A stretch of DNA of 23,882 nucleotides from JBFWML01 sp050251635. Lineage in GTDB: Bacteria; Campylobacterota; Campylobacteria; Campylobacterales; SZUA-545. The stretch is from NCBI GenBank assembly GCA_050251635.1, contig JBFWML010000032.1, forward strand, positions 1 to 23,882, given 5' to 3'. Under the pieces are notes generated by a model. The model was not told the DNA's origin and did no database searches. It worked only from the letters and a program-made list of their open reading frames with translations. Position 1 is the first letter of the stretch; every line of letters begins with the position of its first letter. Position numbers and translations under genes: made by a program. Positions 1-7,260 of this stretch are shown here, piece by piece.

Positions 1-9
1 GGCCGCGCC

Positions 10-1662
10 GTGACCGGACTTACGGCGTTGGAGGAGCATATTTTAGCCCGTTCGGCGTGGGGTGCGATTAGGTCGGGCTTTTCCTCTGCCGCAACGGGGC
101 TGGTTGGTGCGTTGGGCGATCACCGCGAATTGTTCGAAAACAGCGCGACCGCGACGCTTATCTATAACAAGGAAACCTTGATCGTGCGGGTTAGCCGGGG
201 CTTTGAGCGTTTGAGCGGGCACATGAAAGATGAGGTTGAAGGCCGAAAAAGCTGGTTGGAGTACCTGCGCGGCGCCGATCGCGACAAAGCTCTTAAGAAC
301 CACCGCCGGCGTTTTGCCGGGATCGGCATCGTTGAGGACACCTATGAAATCAATGTGATCGACAAGGAGGGAAAGACACACTATTGCCGTGTGATTACCT
401 CGCTTTTCCAGGATGGCCGGTATGCCATGGCTACATTGGTCGATCTGACCGAAAAAGAGACCCAGCGCTATAACCTCAGGCGTTACAGTCAGCAGCTTGA
501 GCTTCAGATGAAAGAAGAGATCGGCAAGCATCAGCAGAGCCGTCAACGCCTGAGGCTATTGTTTGACAGCATGGTGGACGCCGTTTTTGTTTATCCCTTC
601 AGCGGGGCCGGCGATTCACTTTTTAGCGATATCAACAACGCGGCATGCAAGCTAACCGGATATGGCCGCGAAGCGCTCTTTGGCCTATCGATGGAGGATA
701 TCTGCCTGTTTGAAACCCCCGATCGGCTGGCGCTGGACCAAAGACTGGCCGAAAGCGGAAAGGCGCTCACGAGGGCGACTTTGATGGCTGCGAACGGTGA
801 GCGAATACCTGTTGAAATGAGTGTTTCCACCGGTGAGATTCAAAGGGAAAAGACCGCCGTGGCCGTGGTGCGTAATATCACCGATCGGTTGGAGTATGAG
901 CGCCGAAGGGAGGAGCAGGAGCGGCTTTTGATTCAACAGTCGAAGCTGGCCGCCATGGGGGAAATGGTGGGCAATATCGCCCATCAGTGGCGTCAGCCCC
1001 TTAATCTTTTGGGGGTTTTGCTTTACAACCTGAGAAACGACCTGCGAAAAAGCCGTCTTGATCTGGATGCGGCCGACGGTTATTACAAGCAGTCCAGACA
1101 ATTGATCGAGCAGATGTCGAAAACCATTGACGACTTTAGGAATTTTTTTAAGCCTTCCCAGAAACAAACACCCTTTAGCGTGAATGAAGCTCTCCGTAAC
1201 GGGACGGAACTTTTCACCTCTTCGCTCAAGTACAACCACATCAGTATTGAGTTTGACTTTGAAGTTGCGGGCGAAGTTTCCGCCTTTGGACACCGCAGCG
1301 AGTTTTCCCAAGCGTTTGTGAACCTGCTTTCGAATGCCAAGGATGTTTTGCTTGAAAAAGAAGACAACGACCGTCGAATCAAAATCGGGTTGTCAGGCCC
1401 GCACTCCGAATACGACGGATATTATTGCGTCAGTGTTGAGGATAACGGCGGAGGCGTAGAGCCTTCTATTTTTGATCGTATTTTTGAACCCTATTTCACA
1501 ACAAAAGAGCCTGGCCGGGGAACGGGCATCGGCCTTTATATGACACGCCTCATTATGGAAAAAATGGGTGGGCGCATTACGGTCGAAAACGGCCGCGAGG
1601 GTGCAATTTTTTACCTGTGGATACCCCCGGTAAAGCCCGTCAGGCCGGCGGGCGGAAAATAA
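10..1662 (+). CDS. Soluble sensor histidine kinase with two PAS domains
   Basis: A cytoplasmic sensor kinase; I see no signal peptide or membrane segment. Residues about 38-150 and 181-295 look like two PAS folds (ending DLTEKE and NITDRLEYERR), joined by a Gln/Glu-rich helical linker. The kinase core begins QQSKLAAMGEM, and the phospho-acceptor is His325 in NIAHQWRQPLN, a variant common in Campylobacterota kinases. The ATPase domain has Asn442 (SNA), the G1 box D478-N-G-G-G, an F box FEPYFTTK and the G2 box GTGIGL around 504-509, so it looks catalytically complete. It is the first of a coupled series, with the next ATG 1 bp after its stop. The frame stays open to base 1 and no ribosome site is visible before the GTG at 10, so the true start may lie upstream. 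The ligand is not evident; the PAS domains lack a recognisable cofactor motif. Confidence 0.88.
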   Translation: MTGLTALEEHILARSAWGAIRSGFSSAATGLVGALGDHRELFENSATATLIYNKETLIVRVSRGFERLSGHMKDEVEGRKSWLEYLRGADRDKALKNHRRRFAGIGIVEDTYEINVIDKEGKTHYCRVITSLFQDGRYAMATLVDLTEKETQRYNLRRYSQQLELQMKEEIGKHQQSRQRLRLLFDSMVDAVFVYPFSGAGDSLFSDINNAACKLTGYGREALFGLSMEDICLFETPDRLALDQRLAESGKALTRATLMAANGERIPVEMSVSTGEIQREKTAVAVVRNITDRLEYERRREEQERLLIQQSKLAAMGEMVGNIAHQWRQPLNLLGVLLYNLRNDLRKSRLDLDAADGYYKQSRQLIEQMSKTIDDFRNFFKPSQKQTPFSVNEALRNGTELFTSSLKYNHISIEFDFEVAGEVSAFGHRSEFSQAFVNLLSNAKDVLLEKEDNDRRIKIGLSGPHSEYDGYYCVSVEDNGGGVEPSIFDRIFEPYFTTKEPGRGTGIGLYMTRLIMEKMGGRITVENGREGAIFYLWIPPVKPVRPAGGK

Positions 1663-1663
1663 T

Positions 1664-3550
1664 ATGAGGTTGTGGCTGTTTGTGTTGTTAACCCCTTTTT
1701 TGTGCAGCGCACAGACATTGCGCGTGGTGGTGATTCATTCATACCACCACGGCTACAAATGGACCGACGACATGGCGGCCGGCCTTGATCGGACGTTGGG
1801 AGCGTTTGAGTTTGCGGGCGGGAGGGTGGAGCTTTTTCATGAGTATATGGATGCCCGCAGGGATTCCAGCCCGGAGCTTCAGGAGCGGCTGCTGGAACTT
1901 TATCGTTTCAAGTATGCCAAGTCGCCTCCCGCCGCCGTTGTTTCAACCGACGATCTCGCCTTCCGCTTCCTGCTTCGTCACGGAGAGCGGATTTTCAAAA
2001 AAGCGCCAATCTTTTTTGCGGGGGTCAACAATCTGGATATCGGGCTTTTGGAGGGGCGCAGGAACATTACCGGCGTTGTCGAGATGGCGGAGCTGGAAAA
2101 GAATGTCGAACTCATCATGCGGCTTCACCCCGAAACAAAACGTTTGGTTTTTGTAGTGGACGACACCGAGACCGGCCGTCTTGTTTCAAAGGAGTTCTTG
2201 AGGGTTCAGGCTGCTTGGCGCGGCCGCGTCAGTCTTGAGCGCTTCACCGATTACAGCATGGAGGAGCTGTGCCGCGCGCTGGGCGGATTGGGGCCTTCGG
2301 ATAAGGTGCTTTTTGCGGTTTTTTCCAAGGACCGCGACGGCAATTTTTATACCTACGGCGAAGCCGGCAGGCTTGTGGCCGATGCCAGTCCGGTTCCTGT
2401 GTACGGCCTGTGGGATTTTTCCCTCAACAACGGGGTCGTGGGCGGCTTTATGCTGGATGGATACCAGCAAGGGGCTGCGGTGGCCGCCCAGGTGATCGAC
2501 TATCTTAAGGGCAAGCCCGTCGAAGAGATTGCGGTTCGTTTTGACTCCGTGAGCCGTCCGGTCTTTGATGCGCGATTGCTTAAAGTCCATGGCATTGGCC
2601 GGCGCGACTTGCCGGATGATTCCCGGTTTATTAATGAACCGCAACGGCTTTGGGAACGCCATCCGTCGATTGTGTTCTGGGGCGCTGCGTTGATTGCGTC
2701 CATATCTTTTATGGCGCTCATGCTGCTTTTTTCGTTGCGGGTCAACCAGGGGCGTATGCGCAAACAGACCACTTTGCTAAAACGGTATGAGCATTTGCGC
2801 AGGGAGCGGGATTTGCGGCAGGCGCTTTTGATCCGCCAGTCAAAGGTGGCCGTGGCAGGCGAAGTGATGGCCGGAATCGCGCATCAGTGGCGACAGCCTT
2901 TAAATCTCTTGGGGGCGGTGCTGTACAACATTCGCAAGGAGAGCAAGCGCGGAACGCTCAGTGCGGGGACGGTTGCGGATTACTATGCTCAAGGGCGTGC
3001 GGCGATCGACCAGTTATCCGGGATGATTGACGATTTTAGGGGTCTTTTCCGCGCATCATCGGGGGATGAGGTTTTTTGCATTCCCGCCGAAGTTGCAAAG
3101 GCCCTTCGGATGATGGAGCCCGTGATGGAGCAGGCGCAAATCAGGGTTGATTTTATCTATCCCCGTCAAGACTGTCACGCAAAGGGTGCCCGCGGCGAAT
3201 TTTTTCAAGTGCTCATCGGGCTGCTGACCAACGCCCAAGAGGCGCATTTGCGCCAAAAAGTCGCCGATCGGTGGATTGCCGTGGAGTGCTATACCGGCGA
3301 TTCGCAGCCGCCGATGTGCGGAATTGTAATTAGGGACAACGCAGGCGGCATTCCGGAGGAGATGCTAGAGCGGATTTTTGAGCCGAACCCCAAAGGCAAA
3401 GAGGCCGGCGGCATCGGCGTGGGGCTTTATATGGCCGGATTGATTATCGGGAAATTTGCCGGACGCATCTGGGCCGGAAACGAGGGCGCGGGGGCGGTTT
3501 TCGGGGTTGAAGTTCCGGCGGCCACGGCAGAAAAGGAGAGGGCGGTATGA
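1664..3550 (+). CDS. Membrane histidine kinase with periplasmic ABC-substrate-binding-like sensor
   Basis: An inner-membrane sensor kinase of 628 residues. Residues 1-16 form a signal sequence ending CSA. Residues about 18-310 resemble the ABC transporter substrate-binding family (PF04392 type: VVVIHSYHHGYKWTDDM, FFAGVNN), here used as an extracytoplasmic ligand sensor. One transmembrane helix follows at about 336-358, then a helical stretch and the kinase core with His407 in GIAHQWRQPLN. The ATPase domain has LLTNAQEA, D558-N-A-G-G and GIGVGL, but the F-box region reads FEPNPKGKEAGG instead of the FEPYFTTK-type lid of its neighbours, and NLL of the N box is GLL. It may be a weak kinase. It starts 1 bp after the previous stop and ends in a 4-bp ATGA overlap with the next gene, so all are probably cotranslated. 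The ligand is unknown; family members elsewhere often sit with small-molecule uptake, but nothing here identifies a substrate. Confidence 0.87.
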   Translation: MRLWLFVLLTPFLCSAQTLRVVVIHSYHHGYKWTDDMAAGLDRTLGAFEFAGGRVELFHEYMDARRDSSPELQERLLELYRFKYAKSPPAAVVSTDDLAFRFLLRHGERIFKKAPIFFAGVNNLDIGLLEGRRNITGVVEMAELEKNVELIMRLHPETKRLVFVVDDTETGRLVSKEFLRVQAAWRGRVSLERFTDYSMEELCRALGGLGPSDKVLFAVFSKDRDGNFYTYGEAGRLVADASPVPVYGLWDFSLNNGVVGGFMLDGYQQGAAVAAQVIDYLKGKPVEEIAVRFDSVSRPVFDARLLKVHGIGRRDLPDDSRFINEPQRLWERHPSIVFWGAALIASISFMALMLLFSLRVNQGRMRKQTTLLKRYEHLRRERDLRQALLIRQSKVAVAGEVMAGIAHQWRQPLNLLGAVLYNIRKESKRGTLSAGTVADYYAQGRAAIDQLSGMIDDFRGLFRASSGDEVFCIPAEVAKALRMMEPVMEQAQIRVDFIYPRQDCHAKGARGEFFQVLIGLLTNAQEAHLRQKVADRWIAVECYTGDSQPPMCGIVIRDNAGGIPEEMLERIFEPNPKGKEAGGIGVGLYMAGLIIGKFAGRIWAGNEGAGAVFGVEVPAATAEKERAV

Positions 3551-5052
3551 GTCTGGAAATTTTGAAAAACCTCCGGGTGCTGTATGCCGAGGATGAGGAG
3601 GCAATGCTTGAGCAGATGCGTCGCGCGCTTGAGGATGAGGTGGCCTATCTTCGTTGCGTTTCGAACGGGCTCGAGGCCAAAGAGGCCTTTGAGAAAGAGC
3701 ATTACGATGTGGTCATTACCGATGTGCAGATGCCCTTGATGGACGGGCTCGCGCTCTCTGCGGAAATCAAGAAAAAAAACCCCGACTTTCCCATTATTAT
3801 CACCTCGGCGTTCAATGACGAGGAGTACCTCATTGAGGCTATCGATCTGGGGGTCAAGCGCTATCTGTTTAAACCCATCAATCTCGATATGCTGCACGCT
3901 TACCTGCTGGATATTGCGCAGATTGCCCTGCTAAAGCGGCAATTCATTCAAAAAGAGCGGCTTTTAGAGCAGTATCGCATGGCGATCGATGCTTCGGCTA
4001 TCGTTTCAAAGGCCGATAGCGAAGGGGTGATTACCTATGTCAATGACGCCTTTTGCCGTATTAGCGGCTATCCTAGCGAGGCCTTGATTGGCCGCAAACA
4101 CAATGTGGTGCGCCACCCCGATATGCCGGTTGAGACCTTCGAAAACCTATGGCAGACCATCAAGGGCGAACAGGTTTGGCGAGGAACCTTGCACTGCCGG
4201 ACAGCCACCGGGGAGGATTACTATGTGGACACCGTCATAGTTCCGACACAGAACGAAGAGGGGCAAACGGAGTATCTGGCGATCCGTTACGATGCTACTT
4301 TGCGCGAAAAGCAGTTCAAAAAGCAGCGGGACGAACAGGAGAATCTACTGATTCAGCAGTCCAAGCTGGCCGCCATGGGCGAGATGATCGGCATGATTGC
4401 CCACCAGTGGCGGCAACCCCTGTCTGCCATCAATGCGCTCACCCTTAAGGCCCGAACCGACTCCGAACTGGGGCTGCTGACGGAAGAAACGATGTCTTCG
4501 ACCTTTGACCGGATTAATGAAATCACCGAACATCTATCAACAACCATTAACGACTTCCGCAGTTTTTTTAAACCCGATTCGGTCGATCACTGGGCGCATA
4601 TCGGCGACTTGGTTGAACGCGCGCTGTTGCTTATTGGACAGTCCTTTGAAAATAAGGCGATCAAGATCACAAGAGAGATTGAAAGCGGCATCGATCCCGT
4701 GATGATTCATTCCGGCCGGGTGGTTCAGGTGTTAATCAATCTTTTAAAAAACGCGCAAGATGTCATTATCGAACGTGCGGTCGGCAACCCGGTTATCGTT
4801 ATCCGGGCTTTCCGAAGGGGGGCTGCATGGGTGATCGAGGTGGAGGACAATGCGGGCGGTGTCGATCAAGAGAGCCTGAGCCGCATTTTCGATCCCTATT
4901 TTTCAACCAAGGGCGAAAACGGTACCGGCCTTGGACTTTATATGTCCAGAATGATTATGGAGCGCTATTGCCGCGGCAGCCTGAGTGTTGAAAACCGCAA
5001 CGGCGGCGCCTGTTTTATTTTAACCATCGGAGCAAAGGAGGGCGAAGAGTGA
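3547..5052 (+). CDS. Hybrid REC-PAS-histidine kinase with an Aer-like PAS
   Basis: A soluble protein of 501 residues that starts with a receiver domain (acidic YAEDEE, phospho-acceptor Asp59 in ITDVQMP, Ser87, Lys109 in LFKP). A PAS domain follows at about 135-260, then a kinase core with His286 in MIAHQWRQPLS. The ATPase boxes are intact: Asn402, D434-N-A-G-G, FDPYFSTK, GTGLGL at 459-464. The PAS carries RHPDMP at 189-194; in the aerotaxis receptor Aer the equivalent Arg, His and Asp are needed to bind FAD, so redox or oxygen sensing is a reasonable inference. With the receiver at the N-terminus, the protein could be controlled by one of the two upstream kinases and pass phosphate on to the receivers encoded next. 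The ATG overlaps the preceding stop by 4 bp, and the gene ends in a GTGA overlap with the next. Confidence 0.9.
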   Translation: MSLEILKNLRVLYAEDEEAMLEQMRRALEDEVAYLRCVSNGLEAKEAFEKEHYDVVITDVQMPLMDGLALSAEIKKKNPDFPIIITSAFNDEEYLIEAIDLGVKRYLFKPINLDMLHAYLLDIAQIALLKRQFIQKERLLEQYRMAIDASAIVSKADSEGVITYVNDAFCRISGYPSEALIGRKHNVVRHPDMPVETFENLWQTIKGEQVWRGTLHCRTATGEDYYVDTVIVPTQNEEGQTEYLAIRYDATLREKQFKKQRDEQENLLIQQSKLAAMGEMIGMIAHQWRQPLSAINALTLKARTDSELGLLTEETMSSTFDRINEITEHLSTTINDFRSFFKPDSVDHWAHIGDLVERALLLIGQSFENKAIKITREIESGIDPVMIHSGRVVQVLINLLKNAQDVIIERAVGNPVIVIRAFRRGAAWVIEVEDNAGGVDQESLSRIFDPYFSTKGENGTGLGLYMSRMIMERYCRGSLSVENRNGGACFILTIGAKEGEE

Positions 5053-6119
5053 GCAGAAGTTCAATTAACTACACCAAGGCGCTGCATTTGATTGGCAGGG
5101 AGATGACCGTCTTGTATGCCGAGGACGATGAGCGGCAGCGGGCCGGTATCGTTCCGACTCTGGAAGCCCTGTTTGGGCGTGTTATCGTGGCGCCGGACGG
5201 TGAATCGGCGCTGCGGCAGTATGAGACCGAAAGATGCGATCTGGTGATCTCCGACATTAGAATGCCCAAAATGGACGGCATCGCTCTTTGCGGAACCATC
5301 AAGGGGGTCAATCCCGATCAGATGGTTGTGGTCGTAAGCGCCCATGAGGAGACGGAGTATCTTCTGGAGCTTATCAATATGGGCGTGGACGCGTTTTTGA
5401 CCAAGCCGGTCCGAAACGACGTGTTTATCCGCACTTTGTATAAGGCGGCGCGTATTGTTGAAGACAGGCGGCTGGTGAGCGGTTATGAGGAACGGCTGGA
5501 GGTGAGCAATCTCGAGATGGCCGAAACCCTCAAAAAGTTGCGGGAAGCCCAAATCGCCGGCGATCGGCTTCGTGTTGAAAATATTCTTCTTGACACAGTC
5601 CGGGTTCGTGCGGCGCAAGTTCTGGAAAAAGAGGCGTTACCCGCCGGCGAAGAGACGCTGCGCCGTCTTCTGAGAACCTCTTTTCGTGCCAAAGTTCCCG
5701 CAAGGGAGTTTGCATCCTTTGACGTGGAAAATAAAATCGAAGACCTTGAGGCGGCGGAGGCTCTGACCAATCTGGCAATCAACTCGCATGACGTTGCAAA
5801 AACGATCGCCGCAACCCGGCGTTATGCGGCTATTTTCAATAACTTGCCCGATTTTACCCATATGGGCTATGTGCTGGATATGCTCTCCGAGCTCTTGGCG
5901 CAAAACTATAAAGCAGAAGCCGCAGAGCGGTTTTTTACGCTTTATGCCTGCATGGTGGATGATCTGGGCCGATGGCGCGAAGAGGTGCTGGTTAAGCAGA
6001 CCGCCATCGATATTCACTATATGGATGCATCGATTATCAACTCCTATCTGGCCATCCGGGGTCTGTTTGCAAACAAGCCTGCATGGGCGGATGATGAGAA
6101 TGAGCTTGAGCTGTTTTAA
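5049..6119 (+). CDS. Response regulator with uncharacterised helical C-terminal domain
   Basis: A 356-residue protein. Residues about 17-135 are a receiver with YAEDDE, phospho-acceptor Asp69 in ISDIRMP, and Lys119 in TKP. A coiled-coil stretch follows (about 140-185). The rest, about 190-345, is predominantly helical and matches no output domain I can name: it is not winged-helix, GGDEF, EAL, HD-GYP or CheB. Its most distinctive part is near the end: DDLGRWREEV (Trp309), then DIHYMDAS (321-328). I recall similar DIHY-x-D motifs in response regulators of Sulfurimonas and Arcobacter relatives, but cannot check that here. The start is a GTG overlapping the previous stop (GTGA), the only start consistent with the complete receiver. 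Probably it is a target of the three kinases encoded upstream. Its own role is unknown. Confidence 0.85.
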   Translation: MSRSSINYTKALHLIGREMTVLYAEDDERQRAGIVPTLEALFGRVIVAPDGESALRQYETERCDLVISDIRMPKMDGIALCGTIKGVNPDQMVVVVSAHEETEYLLELINMGVDAFLTKPVRNDVFIRTLYKAARIVEDRRLVSGYEERLEVSNLEMAETLKKLREAQIAGDRLRVENILLDTVRVRAAQVLEKEALPAGEETLRRLLRTSFRAKVPAREFASFDVENKIEDLEAAEALTNLAINSHDVAKTIAATRRYAAIFNNLPDFTHMGYVLDMLSELLAQNYKAEAAERFFTLYACMVDDLGRWREEVLVKQTAIDIHYMDASIINSYLAIRGLFANKPAWADDENELELF

Positions 6120-6138
6120 GGCTTAAGCGCTCCCTGTT

Positions 6139-6144
6139 TAAGAT
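6139..6144 (+). promoter_or_regulatory. Possible -10 element directly before the REC-PAS gene
   Basis: TAAGAT lies 6 bp before the ATG at 6151 in the only gap (31 bp) of the signalling cluster. No convincing Shine-Dalgarno is present; AAGATGG is at best weak. If this hexamer is a real -10, transcription would begin at or next to the start codon and give a leaderless message. No -35 is recognised. Confidence 0.35.
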
Positions 6145-6150
6145 GGCCCC

Positions 6151-7257
6151 ATGGAAAAGACACCCGACGCCCTGCTGAGAGAGTTAACCGTTTTGTATGT
6201 GGACGATGAGCCCGAAATCGTCGAATCGATGGAGCGCAGCCTCTCGCGCGCCCTGAAACGGGTGGTGACCGCCGCCAACGGGCTTGAGGCGCTCGAAAAG
6301 CTAAAAACCGAACCGGTCGATGCGGTGATTACCGATATCCGCATGCCCGATATGGACGGCCTGCAGCTGGCCGCCGCCATCCGGGAGCATTACGGCGACT
6401 TGCCGGTGGTGATTTTGTCGGCCCACAACGACGAAGAGTATCTGCTCAGCGCCATCGAGCTGGGGGTGCGCAAATATCTCTTTAAACCGGTCAATATCAA
6501 TCTGCTCAAAACCGCATTGATCGACGTGGCGCAGATTGTGGCGCTCAAGAAACAGGTGGCCGAACAGCAGGCGCTTCTAAACGAGTACCGCGACGCGCTC
6601 GATCGCGCCGCGCTGGTTTCGCAGGCCAATGCCGAGGGCAGGCTTTTTTATGTAAACGAAAACTTCGTCCGTATCAGCGGCTACTCCAGACAGGAGCTGT
6701 ATGGGGGCGGTTTTGAGCTGATTACGCACCCGGAAAATCCCCCCAGCGTTTTCGAGCAGATTCGCCGCACGATCGAGGCGGGGGAGGTGTGGCAGGGGGT
6801 TATCAAAAACCGCGCCAAGGACGGGCGCGAATACTATGTGGAGAGCACCGTGGTGCCCCTTGGGGGCGGCGAGGCGATCTGTATCGACTACGAAGTGACC
6901 GATCGGGAAAACCGCCAGCACGAAAAAAACGCCCGGCTCATCAAACTGCGCACCGATCAACACAAGCAGTTTGTCGAATCGGTCGGCGCGTTGCGGCGCG
7001 AGCTGAGCGAAAAGGATGAGCGCATTTTAGAGCTGGCTAACGCCCTAAGCGCCCAGCAAAGCGATCGCGCCAAACTGCTTAAGTTGCTCGACGAAGCCAA
7101 GCACCGCGTGGACAAAGCCGAAGAGCAGGTACTCAAACTCACCGCGCAAAACGAAACGATGGTCATGAACCACAAAACCGTGCTGGGCAAGATTAGCCAG
7201 CTTGAAGAGCGCAACCGGCAGCTAAGCCGCATGATGGAAAATATGCGGGGGCGTTGA
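6151..7257 (+). CDS. REC-PAS-coiled-coil protein lacking a kinase core
   Basis: A soluble protein of 368 residues. A receiver comes first (YVDDEPE, phospho-acceptor Asp62 in ITDIRMP, Lys112 in LFKP), then a PAS domain at about 140-260, then a long heptad-like coiled coil from about 265 to the C-terminus. The REC-PAS half closely parallels the hybrid kinase at 3547 (LGVRKYLFKPVN against LGVKRYLFKPIN; RISGYS against RISGYP), but no histidine motif or ATPase boxes follow. The Aer-type RHPDMP is replaced by THPENP (192-197), so flavin binding is doubtful. It probably acts as a phospho-switched scaffold or adaptor through the coiled coil. A gap of 31 bp separates it from the previous gene, and its codon use is richer in G and C at third positions, so it may be a separate transcription unit. 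It converges on murF with only 3 bp between stops. Confidence 0.87.
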   Translation: MEKTPDALLRELTVLYVDDEPEIVESMERSLSRALKRVVTAANGLEALEKLKTEPVDAVITDIRMPDMDGLQLAAAIREHYGDLPVVILSAHNDEEYLLSAIELGVRKYLFKPVNINLLKTALIDVAQIVALKKQVAEQQALLNEYRDALDRAALVSQANAEGRLFYVNENFVRISGYSRQELYGGGFELITHPENPPSVFEQIRRTIEAGEVWQGVIKNRAKDGREYYVESTVVPLGGGEAICIDYEVTDRENRQHEKNARLIKLRTDQHKQFVESVGALRRELSEKDERILELANALSAQQSDRAKLLKLLDEAKHRVDKAEEQVLKLTAQNETMVMNHKTVLGKISQLEERNRQLSRMMENMRGR

Positions 7258-7260
7258 GCC

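Noticed and set aside
685..1311. Open frame of 208 codons antisense to the first kinase
   Set aside because: Opposite the conserved His box and PAS; no independent evidence.
6151..7257. Pseudogene of a hybrid histidine kinase
   Set aside because: The frame is intact, receiver residues are conserved and the C-terminus is an orderly coiled coil, not decayed kinase sequence.
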